Positions 31,674 through 42,002 of a stretch of 64,000 bases of DNA are shown one piece after another; within the stretch, counting starts at the first letter, position 1, and each line of letters starts with the position of its first letter. The stretch spans positions 17,600 to 81,599 of the forward strand of contig CAICTM010000279.1 of assembly GCA_903772945.1 (NCBI GenBank), read 5' to 3'. The DNA comes from Seminavis robusta. Taxonomy: Eukaryota; Bacillariophyta; Bacillariophyceae; Naviculales; Naviculaceae. A model generated the notes under the pieces. It was not told where the DNA came from. It did not search any database and worked only from the letters and a program-made list of their open reading frames with translations. A program made the translations under genes and the position numbers.

Positions 31674-32294
31674 TTAAGCTGCCATTGCAATTGCCAAGGC
31701 AGATCGACTGGGACGAGGCAGTGGACGTCTGACGAGCTGTGCTGGTTCTGACTTGCGACGCCTGGAGGGTTCATCTGCTGCAGATGACCTTGGGACATTC
31801 AATGACAGGTTTTCCTTTTCGTGCTCTTCTGTAGTAGTGTCGCTGCCACTGGTACTCATAGTAGCAATGAGACTGCCAGCAGCCGCAGAAAAAGCGCGCA
31901 GCGACGGCAGCATGGGTCCATGGCCTGCACTACGAGCCGGCTTCGAACTCCGTCTGGGTAGCCTGGGACTAAAGTCGGACTTGGCTTTTCGCAGGGGTGG
32001 TGGTTGAGGGATCCCGTCTTGTTGAGCATCCGTGATGTGGAGGTCTTGAAGGAGGTTCATGTCTTGAGGGTCAAAGGTCCTCTGAGAGCAATGTCTCTGA
32101 GGCCGCCTGGGTGGAGCACTTGTGGTAGGGGCATCTTGGTCTCTGGTACTGCAGCTCAGCCATCGAGTGGAAGCGGAAGAAGAGAGAGACCACGCAGATT
32201 CTGACAGACTATCAGAGTCATCAGCAATGTTGCGTCTTCCAATCTGAGATGCAAAGTCGCTGGGGATCACAATAAACAAAGGAATGCCTGTCAT
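31674..32294 (-). CDS. Ser-rich disordered protein, IPLFVIIPS family (copy 2)
   Basis: 206 aa from ATG 32294 (MTGIPLFIVIPSDF); single exon, same strand as its paralogue 2.9 kb downstream. Shared order of motifs with copy 1: IPLFIVIPS at the start, Ser-rich acidic stretch (DDSDSLSESAWSLSSSAS), TRWLSCSTRD, PPRRPQRH, FSPRLPRRSSKP, MLPSLRAFS, then Thr/Ser/Glu-rich and Arg-rich ends (SRRRKSEP). Overall identity outside these blocks is low, so the duplication is old or the linkers evolve freely. No enzymatic motif. The function is unknown; a phosphorylated scaffold or adaptor is a guess. Confidence 0.7.
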   Translation of the reverse strand: MTGIPLFIVIPSDFASQIGRRNIADDSDSLSESAWSLSSSASTRWLSCSTRDQDAPTTSAPPRRPQRHCSQRTFDPQDMNLLQDLHITDAQQDGIPQPPPLRKAKSDFSPRLPRRSSKPARSAGHGPMLPSLRAFSAAAGSLIATMSTSGSDTTTEEHEKENLSLNVPRSSAADEPSRRRKSEPAQLVRRPLPRPSRSALAIAMAA

Positions 32295-33973
32295 GGTTAT
32301 CTTGGATCTTGTACTTGTAGTGGATGTGACTACACGCTACCGGTATGGTTCTTGGATGTTGGATGCAATGTACTAGTACTTGTTTTGCTAAATGGGTTTG
32401 GATTTGTGAGAATTTATGAGTTTTGTCACCTACAGCGATGAAGTTGTGTCGCTTGGAGATCCTTGAAGCAAGCACGCAAGCACCTCAATCCTCAATCACT
32501 TCTGCTTACTAGCTAGCTAGCTAGATATCTGGTAGCTAGTAGGAGCAATACGGTAGGTGAGCTACTTGCTTCTTCTTCTTTCAATCAAGGAGAGTTGCCA
32601 CGGGGCGCATTGCTCACGGAGAGACAGAAATCATCGGGTCATCTTACCGTTGCGAGATCCGTTGGAGTATGGAGAGACATACAGGGTAAAGAGGGTAGAT
32701 AAGACCATTGCCACAGGTTCTCCACAGTTCAACTTGAGGCTTCGTTTTCAAATCTATGAGCCAACTTGATTGGTCCATGTCATATTCTTTGGTAAACATG
32801 TGGGATAGCACATGATTCCAGGCGTTCGTCTTAGGGGAAGGCTTCTTAATAAGTTCAAACATTACATACCAAGAAAACTTAAATCGACGCATACCCTTCT
32901 TCTTATGAACTGGAAACCTTCAGCCCTTGAATTAGGCGACACATGCCCCACATGTCTTTCTGCAACCAGGGCTATTTGTCCCGGCAGGGTTTCTACAGGG
33001 AGTGGTTGCTTCGGCGGGCAAGCTGGGCGAGCAGGCGGGCAAGGGGGAAGGGCTTTGCGAAGGTTCGATCAACAGCCCGAAGAAGGAAGGGGGCTGTTAT
33101 TACTTCTCTCTCAAGCCCCCTTGAGTTCCCCCCCTTCCACCACAATGTCATCGCCACCGACTATCCTGTCAACGCAATGCTGATGACACAAAGCTTCTAA
33201 AGTGTTCGATCCAATTTGCACGATAGCACTACCCAGCTTCCATCCTCTACATCCAGTACCAACCTCGACATATGATGGCAGGCTGAGGTGTATCTACTTG
33301 GCATTCGTTGCTTTTCGAAGTTTGTCAGATCTCCGCTCCGAACCAAAACGGATCCTGAAAGTCTTTTGACATTGCTATTGTAGTATCCTTCGTCGTCTCC
33401 TTTCTTGAAACTCTTTCTCACCTCTAGGTATCGTTCGTCTTGATCAATACAGCATGATAAGTGGAGCTTAAGCAACACGATTCGATTCACACCAACGTCA
33501 CGATGCGTGGCCAGCAACACAATAGGGTGTCATTGCTTCGTGGCTTCATCTCACATCATGTCAAAACCTCTAGCTAGAGGTCTTGAGTAAAACAAACGTG
33601 GCCTGCTTCATGGTTACGGCTACGGCTTTATCTCACACGAGTCCCAAAGTGCTCCACTAGAGTCTTCCAATTCCTCGGCTTGGAACTCGCCGTCGCTCCG
33701 AATGCATCCAATGGATGATGATGGCAGTCCTAGCTAGCCAACAGCCATCTTTGCCATATCTGATATTCTGGTGTGGCTGCATGCTCCAAAGCTACAGTCT
33801 CTCTGCTCAGTCGTTGCGTTGACGTACTACTATACGTACTGTTGTGTTTCAAGGAAAGCATCTATTCTTATGTCTTTGTTTATTGATTGTGTCTGATGTT
33901 GTTCAAAAGTGCGTGACTTGTCAGCCTCTCCTCGACCTGACAAGCATCCAAGCAACAGCTAGTCTTGACGCTG
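32295..33973. other. Gene-poor interval
   Basis: Minus frame 32644-32892 (MRRFKFSWYVMFELIKKPSPK) looks more protein-like than its surroundings and may be a mobile-element remnant, but it has no recognisable domain. CTAGCTAGCTAG lies at 32511-32524. Nothing else is supported. Confidence 0.4.
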
Positions 33974-34885
33974 CTAAGGAGGCTCTTGAAACCTTGGGAA
34001 CGGTCTTTGCTCCATTGGCGGACCCGGATTAGAGTCCAAGAGTTGGTATAGTTCTTCGTTGAGGGTTGCAAAAACGCCTGCAAGGGCTTGCTTGGCGTCA
34101 CGAGATGGCAATGCAATCTTGTAGGAATTATCATTGCTGTTGGAACGCCTCAAGCTGCCTGGCACGGTGCGCCCGAGAAAGCTTTGGATGCGCTCCTGTG
34201 TCTTTTCCGGATGAAACCGAAGCTCGTCGTAACTCAAAACGAGAATCTGGCTGCGATCAAACAGTTCGAACCACTTGCGCAAGTGGGTAGCGTAGAGGCT
34301 ATGTCGGGTAGATCGACCGGGTCCAGTTTCTCGTTCCAGGGCAGGGAGAGACCGTTCCATGACGAAGTCGTCAAATGACATGACAGAGCCGTCGTCTTTC
34401 ACGGCTTGGTTGTGCCAATCATTCCTCTCAGATGACGGCAATCGACGACAATCAAATGCCAAGTGATTATACAAGGAGAGCTCTCGGGAGACTGGCTCGC
34501 GAAGAATTACAATGATCTTGACTTTCTTAACCTGTTGACCTCCTGCCGATTCGTAAGTTGCGCGAACTCGGTCGGCAAAGGGCAATGTGTCTGGAGTAGC
34601 ATCCAGGGCGGTGCTTTGGAGATCCATGGGTGTTGTGTTGTCGGATTGAAATCGCTTGGCATAGAATTCTGCACCCTGATGATAGCGATGATCTGTGTCG
34701 AAGAAGTGGACCTCCTTGCTGTAAAACCATGGTTCCTTTTCAAATACTAGTGGTCTCTGGAACCCTCCCTCAAACAACCAATCGGCAACGGCGGAGGTAC
34801 CTGCCTTTTGGGCTCCAATCAGCTGAACGGCAGGCAACGGAGTCGGGGCTGGTGAAGGTCTGGAAGGATACTCGGGCTCCATCAT
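33974..34885 (-). CDS. Sulfotransferase (Sulfotransfer_1 type)
   Basis: 303 aa from ATG 34885; single exon. The PAPS 5'-phosphosulfate loop is LIGAQKAGTSAVADWL (residues about 22-37). The 3'-phosphate region is VILREPVSRELSLYNHLAF (about 126-144). KEPWFYSKEVHFFD provides the conserved acidic/aromatic segment between them. YDELRFHPEKTQERIQSFLG near the end is the typical C-terminal helix of Golgi carbohydrate sulfotransferases. The enzyme would move sulfate from PAPS to a hydroxyl of a glycan or other acceptor. No clear N-terminal signal anchor is present in this frame, so an upstream exon or a soluble form is possible. It is divergent from a sulfotransferase-like/glycosyltransferase fusion gene starting about 550 bp away, which suggests a shared glycan-sulfation role. 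Confidence 0.88.
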   Translation of the reverse strand: MMEPEYPSRPSPAPTPLPAVQLIGAQKAGTSAVADWLFEGGFQRPLVFEKEPWFYSKEVHFFDTDHRYHQGAEFYAKRFQSDNTTPMDLQSTALDATPDTLPFADRVRATYESAGGQQVKKVKIIVILREPVSRELSLYNHLAFDCRRLPSSERNDWHNQAVKDDGSVMSFDDFVMERSLPALERETGPGRSTRHSLYATHLRKWFELFDRSQILVLSYDELRFHPEKTQERIQSFLGRTVPGSLRRSNSNDNSYKIALPSRDAKQALAGVFATLNEELYQLLDSNPGPPMEQRPFPRFQEPP

Positions 34886-34956
34886 GATCTCTTCAACGAT
34901 GTAGAAGGATTGATTCTGGATAGTGATGCACTGTTTGGTGCAGACAAACGTTGCGG

Positions 34957-35350
34957 TGCAGTAGTGCGGAGGTAGAAACTTGGTGAAAATTTCAGTGGCG
35001 TTCTGATTGGTCCCCGCAGAAGAAATGGGAAATGCCAGGTTCCAATCATTTAGGTTCTCTTGGGCCGTTCAGGCGCCGTAGCATGGAAAGCAAGGAATAC
35101 AAATGTGTCAATCAGTGCAGATACCGTAGGCAACTGGCCCCGTACTTCGAAATTTTGGTGCAGTGCGGAGGTAGAAATTTTGGTGAAAATTCTGGTTATA
35201 GTTCTGGTTGGTCCCTGCAGAAGAAACGGGAAATGGGTGTTTCCAGGAATAAGCGGCTTGATTTAGTTGCCAACCGCTGGTCATTGCATGGGAAGCGACG
35301 AAGACGAAACGTGTCATCTCCCGCTGGCCATGCGGAGTTCCCAAAGCAGT
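34957..35350. repeat. Two-copy tandem repeat of about 200 bp in a divergent promoter
   Basis: GTGCAG(TA)GTGCGGAGGTAGAAA through GGGAAATG...TTCC occurs at 34957-35043 and again at 35159-35245. Each is followed by a less conserved GCATGG(A/G)AAGC segment (about 35090 and 35288). The units are roughly 80-85% alike over the first 87 bp. This sits between the divergent sulfotransferase and fusion genes, so it may hold duplicated promoter or 5' UTR sequence. Confidence 0.75.
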
Positions 35351-35435
35351 CTTGGCCTTCTGTTATGTGAAGCTTCGACCGCTCAACCGAAGTGGACGCA
35401 TTTCTTGGCTGAGCTCCCTGTGCATGCAGCTGACC

Positions 35436-38295
35436 ATGAGTGAATCTCTCCAGGGCAACAAGCAACGTGTGTGTATTGTCAATGTTGGGCTCTATCGTTC
35501 TGGTACGACGTATCTCGCTGAAGCATCCAAAAGCCTTGGTTTGAAGCCCTACCGCACATTTCCCGAGCTGACGTCCGATGAGCAGAAGAAAATCCTTCAA
35601 GACCCCAAGAAGGCAGTACTCGACTGGTTTTCCAACGATGGACTGAATCAGATCATTCATCTTGCAACAGAGTATGATCTTTTGTGCGATGGTTGGGTGG
35701 CACTGCTATCTTTTTTGCCGCCGTCCTTGATCAATAGTCTCAAGGCCAAAGCCCAAGACTCTGGTGTCTCTTTGGAACTCGTCGCTTCCACAAGAGACGT
35801 GGAAAGCACCGTCAAGTCTGAATTGCACCATTGGGTAATTCATGATCTGGAGAAAAGGGCAGCTCTGAACCCAACCGAGAGAACGAGTCTCGAGAATCTC
35901 CTTCGTGAACGAGCCAAGATGCACTATCGATCAGTGCAATGCCTTTGCCAGCTGGGCATGCTAAAGCTCCTCCCTCTTGAGGACGGCTTGGAAGATGAGT
36001 GGCCAAAAGTTTTGTCTCCGGTTGATAAGGGATTTGTTGAGGAAGATTGGGCCAGTGCCCTGCGCAGCACTGAGAAGCAGAATGTCTCCCCGCCTCTCCC
36101 AGTTGAAGGTATCTTACTAACTCTTCGTTTTGGAAGTGATCCAGAGGCAGTCGAGAAGATTGCTTCTATTGAAAGGCTTCTAGATCAGATCGAAGAAGAC
36201 AGTCTCTGTCAATATTTGGTCGTTTTGGCTGTCGATAACGACGAAGCAAACGGCGACGCAGCGGGTGACCTCATCAAGCATCTCAAATCTCGAGAGAGGA
36301 AGAGTCGCCAACTCCAGAAGGTCCACACAATCACAAACCCACCAAGAAACAGTCAGGAGCCGTTTCCCATTTGCTCGATCTGGAACGAAATGGCCACAGT
36401 TGCCTGGGCAAGCGGTGCTGACTGGGTTGAGTTGCTAGGAGATGATATTGGCATTGACTGCCCTTTCCACTACCGAGCATTCTACCGGGCGTTCCTTGAC
36501 ATTTCAGAGCGTCTCATGGTCCCGTTTGGGTTCGGATGCCCCTGGTGGAATGACCGTACCTTCCCCGGCTTTCCTAGCTTTCCCTGTGTTGGAAAGACTC
36601 ACCAGAAAATCTTCGGTGGACTCATCCCGAAACAGCGAGGCTCCAGCTTCATAAACCAAGACTTGGATCCTTACCTTCATCGCATGTACCAAAAGTCCAC
36701 GGGCGCACCTTGCGTGAAAGAAGCGGTGCTCTCTAATCGATCAGGAGGGAACATCAGTTCAAACACGAACGCCCGCTACGAGCGCATCTGTGCCAAAGGT
36801 TCTTGGCAAGATTTCGCCGTGGATGATCTTGAGAAGATACGCCAGCACCTTCCCATTGGGGTCACTGAGTGCTTCCTCCTCGATGTTGTCGTTCCCTCGT
36901 ATCGAGTCCGATTGGATTATCTGGAAAGTATCTGCTCTCTCAGGGTCCCGGAGTTCATCCAAAGCCTCTTTATTATCATTGTCGACAACCGTAGTGCTCT
37001 TGTACGCGAGGCTGCAGTCATCGCCAAGGTTGATGTTGACGACATGACTTGAACCGAAGCGAAAGAATCCTCGAAGAATACCTGTCCAAGTCAGGGAACA
37101 CTGTTCGTGTTCGCTGCAACGAGAAAAATGTTGGAGCCTCAGCAAGCCGCAATCGTGGCCTTGATGAGAGCGCCGCGGAGTTCGTTCTGAATCTCGATGA
37201 CGATTTGATCCCCAATCCCGACTTGTTGGAGCAGTACGGTCGTGCATTGCAGAATTTGGATGATGATGTCGTAGGTCTCATTGGCCTCGTGCGGTTTCCT
37301 CGAAGTCCAACATTGCCGCTTCGACATGCTGCTGTCCTAATGAGCTATCTGACATTCATGTTCGAGATTGCGGAACAGGGCGGCATGTACCAGCCGGCTA
37401 CCCCAGCCTGGGGTGTTACGGCCAACATCTTGTTCCGTCGAACCCGCATTCGTTTCGACTTGGTAAGGCGAGTGGCGAGTCGAGTCACAGTGCTCGCTTC
37501 TTTTTGACATCGGAGGCACACTTGCCCCTTTGTCACATGACGGCCTATTTTCAAAGTTGGATGTGCTGCATTGCACGTCTTCGATTGGATTTTCTGCGTT
37601 CAGACTCACCGTAATGATTCCATCTCATTGCTGTCACGATGTAGGCGTATGCCAAGACTGGTGGAGGTGAAGATGTTGACTTCAGTTTGCGTGTCTCAGA
37701 GGCAAGCGGCGGGGGCCACCTCGTGCCCGTACCTGAAGCGTGTGTGGTCCATCCATTCTGGCCCGGTTCAGTTCTCGCCCTGGCTAGCCATTTCTTTAAT
37801 TGGGCCATTGGTGACGGCGCCCTCTTCAGCCGCTTTCCCCGGTACCGTTACTGGTCATTTCCCAATCTTCCCGAGAGTCTCTTCCTTTCTCTGCCGCTGT
37901 TTCTCTGGTTAGGACCATTGCGTCTGTTCACGGTAATCCCATACCTATTGGTGGCAGATTTTGCTGTGGACTTTTGTAACCAGACCGAGTTCAATCACCG
38001 ATGTCTCCTTCTCGATCGGGGCCAGACACTGGTGTCCAAGCGCAGCTACGTCTTTTACTTTGCTGCCCATGTGTTGGGCAACATCTACGTGGTTGTCCTC
38101 GAAAGTGGGCGCCTTTGGGGCCACATCTGCCGCAATGAACTCTTGACGACTGGACTTTTCCGACGATTTGATTGGCACTGTGGTCGATTGCAGGCAGCGC
38201 CGAGCAAGTTTCGCCAGCGCGAAGCCGCGAAGTTTGGCCTCTTTGTCAGCGTCCTAGTGTACAATTTGGTTGCATCCTCGAAGTCGAGCATCTGA
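35436..38295 (+). CDS. Sulfotransferase-like/double glycosyltransferase fusion with an apparent frameshift
   Basis: Start probably ATG 35436 (MSESLQGNKQ), with ATG 35424 also in frame. Residues 11-190 resemble a sulfotransferase P-loop fold (VNVGLYRSGTTYLAEASKSLG; later LVASTRDVESTV). Residues about 225-470 are GT-A-like, with an LLGDDIGID acidic motif near 338. From about 483 a GT2 domain begins (LLDVVVPSYRVRLDYLES) and continues with NVGASASRNRGLDE and FVLNLDDDLIPN, but in another frame. Frame one stops at TGA 37050-37052, and the continuation reads in the frame of 37049, so one base is missing or two are extra near 37030-37060. An intron at 37463-37644 (GTAAGG...GATGTAG) keeps that second frame. 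The end has two hydrophobic stretches (LFLSLPLFLWLGPLRLFTVIP; YVFYFAAHVLG). Probably a membrane-associated glycan synthase-like enzyme, either a pseudogene or affected by a sequence error. Confidence 0.75.
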
Positions 38296-38460
38296 GTTTT
38301 TTTTTTGTCCAAGCACGCAATATAGTTAGTGGTTCCAGGTACTAATAGGAGTTAAGTTTCATTGAGAGGTTTTGTTGTTGCGAGTGGAAGTGTCCCTCGG
38401 ACGCGTGAGCGCCTTGTTCCCCGTCATTCCACTCCCAATCTCCTGCGACGCAATCGCTGG

Positions 38461-40344
38461 CTACTCGACGGCTATATCAGCTGGCAGGACACCAGTACTG
38501 ACGCAATCCCGGCGTCGTCGCTGAGATTCGTGTCTCTTGCAGTAGTCCCCCTTGCTTTTTCCGAGTGAGCACGGCTTGCCATCAACATTCCTGCAGAAGA
38601 CACGCCCTTCTCGAGAGGCTTGCTTCATGTGCTCTGGCTTGTGTCGCGCGGAACAGAATCCGTACGGACCCACTGCCTGGCACCTGATGCAATTAGCCCG
38701 AAGGTCATCACATGCCTTATTATTCGTCGTCGTCGTTGTTGGGTTGCTCTGTGGATTGTGGTTTGTCGCTCCCTGGCTTGCCGGTGGGATACTGTTGTTT
38801 CCACCCGGAAGGACACTGCCAGCTGGAGCACAAAATGGCGACATTGAAATGTTCACGCCAGAGGCAGACTTTGCAAAAGCGGCCGAGGATGCCTCTTGGA
38901 TCTGACTTGACCGAGCATCCTCTTTCTTGGCTTGAGTTTCATGATGATTGGTGTTGGTGGAGTATCCACCGCCGTGTAGTTTCTGTCGCTTGGAAGGTGT
39001 TTGATCGTTCTTGGCAGATCGATTTGTTGCGTTTGACAGTGGTCTTCTGGCCCTGAGCACTTTTCGTCGTTTTGGAACAGCCGCGGGGATTCCCTCTGTG
39101 GTATCCATGGGTATGGAGGAAGAAGCAGATTTCCAGCCCTTTGAGACCAAGTAGCGGTCAAGGTCCATGGCGACGGATCGGTCCGAGGCAATGGAGGCAC
39201 CAATGTTCAAAGAACACAATACAGTTTCAAGCGCGCACCTCGATTGGGACGCATTCCAACCGTAGAAGAAGCATCGACCCAAGGAATTCTCCTTATGCTG
39301 CCTCCACACTCCAAAAAGACGACCTCGTTGTTCGTCTCTCTTCCAACTACATTCTCTGGCCAGATTCCTTCTGGCCCGCACAATTTCTTTGAATTGTCCA
39401 ATGATATCATTTCGAGATACGCTCTCGACGGGACCGTCGAGGATAACAATGTAGCACCCCTTTAGTACGAATGGAGATGTTTCCAAGAGATTCTCGAACC
39501 GGGCATGATTGCGTGCTTGAGCCTCCATGGTTGTCACTAGTTCTCGAAGCATTTGATTCTCTCGGCGCCCACGTTCCAATGAGGCTTGAAGTTGGTGTTG
39601 ATCTTGTTGTTGCATTTGTTCTAGAAACTGAACTGCAGCATCGGCGTTTCGTTTTGTTTCCGCATGACGACGTTGTTCTGCTTGCAGTTGTTCCAAGGTA
39701 GTCTTTAGTTCCACGCGGGCCGCCTGTGCTTCTCCCAATTGTTGTTGGTAAAGTTTGAGCAATTGAAGGTACCTAAGGTTACTGCTGCTGCTTGCTGTAG
39801 ATTGTTGTTGGAAGTTTGGTTGATGCTGGAAGTTTGTTGATTTCTGGTGATGATAGTGGTATTCTTGCTTCTGTTCTTCTTGTTTCTGTCGCTCTTGTTC
39901 ACGACGACGGCGCTCCCGTTCCGCTGCGGCTTGCTGCTGTTCTCGTCGTTGTCTTTCTGCGGCGGCTTGTTGCTCTCGCCGCAATCGTTCCTCCTGTTCT
40001 TGTTGTCGGAGTCGCTGCTGTTGGAGGAGTGCTTTGCGTCGTCGTCTGTCGTATACTCGACGAAGATTTTCATCTCGCAGAATGTCGTAGATGAAACCCA
40101 GCTGCTGAAACTTGGCCGTGGCTTGAGCTCTTTCCGACGGAGGCTGTTTGTCGGGATGCATTGCAATGGACAGCTTGAGGTACGCCCTTTTCAGTTCCTT
40201 CAGACTGCACTCTGCGGCTATACCCATAAAGACGTAGAAGTCAACGCTTGGATCATAAGGAGGAACCTCGTGGTCTAAACAATCCGCCTCGTCGTTCTCG
40301 TGGTCCTGGCGGGCGTCATGGCCTTGGTAGTGATGATGCGACAT
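38461..40344 (-). CDS. DnaJ-domain protein with coiled coil and C-terminal Cys/His motif
   Basis: 627 aa if started at ATG 40344 (MSHHHYQGHD). An in-frame ATG at 40533 would add 63 aa that look like UTR. Residues about 33-95 are a J-domain: DFYVFMGIAAECSLKELKRAY, HPD at 63-65, FQQLGFIYDILRDENLRRVYD. J-domains stimulate Hsp70 ATPase. Next is a long Gln/Arg/Glu coiled coil (about 100-310, RRREQERQKQEEQKQ). Then comes a globular segment beginning FVLKGCYIVILDGPVESVSRNDIIG with GRLFGVWRQHKENSLGRCFF. The end has CIRCQAVGPYGFCSARHKPEH and CRNVDGKPCSLGKSKGDYCKRH, a zinc-knuckle-like Cys/His pattern seen in diatom proteins. Likely a nuclear or cytosolic co-chaperone with unknown client. Confidence 0.82.
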   Translation of the reverse strand: MSHHHYQGHDARQDHENDEADCLDHEVPPYDPSVDFYVFMGIAAECSLKELKRAYLKLSIAMHPDKQPPSERAQATAKFQQLGFIYDILRDENLRRVYDRRRRKALLQQQRLRQQEQEERLRREQQAAAERQRREQQQAAAERERRRREQERQKQEEQKQEYHYHHQKSTNFQHQPNFQQQSTASSSSNLRYLQLLKLYQQQLGEAQAARVELKTTLEQLQAEQRRHAETKRNADAAVQFLEQMQQQDQHQLQASLERGRRENQMLRELVTTMEAQARNHARFENLLETSPFVLKGCYIVILDGPVESVSRNDIIGQFKEIVRARRNLARECSWKRDEQRGRLFGVWRQHKENSLGRCFFYGWNASQSRCALETVLCSLNIGASIASDRSVAMDLDRYLVSKGWKSASSSIPMDTTEGIPAAVPKRRKVLRARRPLSNATNRSAKNDQTPSKRQKLHGGGYSTNTNHHETQAKKEDARSSQIQEASSAAFAKSASGVNISMSPFCAPAGSVLPGGNNSIPPASQGATNHNPQSNPTTTTTNNKACDDLRANCIRCQAVGPYGFCSARHKPEHMKQASREGRVFCRNVDGKPCSLGKSKGDYCKRHESQRRRRDCVSTGVLPADIAVE

Positions 40345-40632
40345 GATGTTTTGGCGTACCGGGATGCTTCGATTCGATTCGATTCTGTCTGCGATGAACA
40401 GTAATACAGTAACAACCTTTGGCTTCGACGCAAAGCTGCAAAAAAAGTGGGAGATAGAAAGCGAAAACAGGGTTGGGCTAGCTACGGCTCCAGGCTCGAG
40501 CTGTGCATTACGTTCCCGCATCACCCATAGCAATTGGTAGTGATCGCCAAAGACTGTTTGTTTCGGAAAAGAAGCCGTGCAAAGCCTGCAGACATGCGTT
40601 CCTGAACTTCATACCATGCACGGTTGAGAAAT

Positions 40633-41504
40633 TAAGTCAGCGGAAGCTGCGATACCTCGGCAGAAGGACAGTACGAGCAGCTTCGATTTTGTTGATGCAA
40701 ACGCGTGCCGACCTCCCTGGTACACTTCTACTCGAGCTCTCGTAGAAGTGTACGAGAAAAGCTGGCACGCGTTTGAATCTTTAAAACCGAAGCTGCCTGT
40801 ACCGGTAGATGGAGGATCGATGGATCATTCATGCAAAGGGGAATGTCACCTCCGCCCTTTCCAACCTACCGGTACTAATACCGAAACCGTGCGGAGCTAG
40901 CCTTTTGCTCAAACCTTAAAAACTTCCACTGTTTAGTTAAGAGGATATGTTAAAAGGGGATGAGCCAAGATGTTGGTGGTATTACTGAAACAGAGAAAAC
41001 CATTTGGCGTTGTCGTAGAGATTAGCTATCATAGATTAGTCTAAGTGGTGAGCCAAGATGCATTCATAGGTGGTATTACTGAAGAAACAGAGACCTGTCA
41101 TAGAGACTACCGGTACTACCGGTATAAGGTGAGCCATAATTGAGGTGGAGTGCCTCAAACCAGTTCTGGACGTTTTCAATATCATCTTTCCCCTTTCCCC
41201 ACCTTCGAGGTTGGCTAGTTGAAGTCCACCTTCTTCGACCACCTTCGACGACGCACGTTCAACCCCTTTTTGACGAACAGCAAACTTTCCGACCTTCCCT
41301 ATTCTATTCACTGGCGTTTGGGTTCAAAAATATTCTTTCTAAAATCGGGTGGTTGGGGATACCGGTACCAGTACCAGGTACTAGTAATCACCCATGTTGG
41401 TTTTTGGCGACGCCAAATTGAATTTGCTGATCCAAGCAGCATCCCAGATGAGGCCTTTAATTAATAAGTCAGCGGGAGCTGCGATACCTCGGCAGAAAGA
41501 CAAA
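40633..41504. repeat. Dispersed direct repeat flanking a foldback
   Basis: TAAGTCAGCG(G)GAGCTGCGATACCTCGGCAGAA occurs at 40633-40672 and, with two or three substitutions, at 41464-41504. The first copy lies directly upstream of the foldback at 40678. The spacing of about 830 bp could mark direct repeats of a decayed element, but no coding content lies between them. Confidence 0.65.
40678..40795. mobile_element. Imperfect foldback, MITE-like
   Basis: GCAGCTTCG...GCAAACGCGTGCC...GTACACTTCTAC is followed by its reverse complement (GTAGAAGTGTAC...GGCACGCGTTTG...CGAAGCTGC). Arms are about 58 bp at roughly 80% match, around TCGAGCTC. The match may extend a few bases outward (GTAC on both sides). 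No ORF and no certain target-site duplication. Confidence 0.7.
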
Positions 41505-41549
41505 TAGAAGAAAGAGGATCATGTTTGAGATTGCATCCTTCTTTCAAGG

Positions 41550-41716
41550 TAGCCCTGGCAACAACACCCGACTTCGTCGTGTGTTGCCGCCCAGTATTAT
41601 TCCCTCATTATAACCTTCTTTTTTATGTATGCTAGCCCTGGCGACAACACCCGACTTCGTCGTGTGTTGCCGCCCACTATCATTCCCTCATTGTAACCTT
41701 CTGTTTTATATTAAGC
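41550..41716. repeat. 83-bp tandem repeat encoding a conserved hairpin
   Basis: Two head-to-tail units (41550-41632, 41633-41716), about 88% alike. Each contains a GGC(A/G)ACAACAC...CGACTTCGTCG...TGTGTTGCC stem-loop with a CGAC/GTCG inner stem. The stem is preserved in both copies while flanking bases differ. No gene is attached. Confidence 0.75.
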
Positions 41717-41937
41717 TAGCATTGATGTAGCCATGGGCCAACCCATAATTTACAGCTATCATTCGATCGTGTAACTCTGAATTTACAACACCTGCTGGCT
41801 TATTGTGTTTTTGTCCTGAGTGCACTAACCTTAAATTACATTGATATATTCCTACCCCTAACTTTTATTGAACCTTCAATTTCCAGTTTTGCCAGCTCAC
41901 ATTATCTCTATCCTTATACCCTGGCTTCACCGGAATA

Positions 41938-42002
41938 GGGGATCCCACAGACACAAAACAAGGGGATCCCACAGACAAAAACCAGGGGGATCCCACAGAC
42001 AG
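41938..42002. repeat. Three-unit GGGGATCCCACAGACA repeat
   Basis: GGGGATCCCACAGACA appears three times, spaced about 24-25 bp, separated by A/C-rich spacers (CAAAACAA, AAAACCAG). The unit includes a GGGATCCC palindrome. No function can be assigned. Confidence 0.8.

Noticed and set aside
32644-32892. 82-aa minus frame that looks protein-like
   Set aside because: Too short, with no recognised domain and no extension on either side; noted only as a possible remnant.
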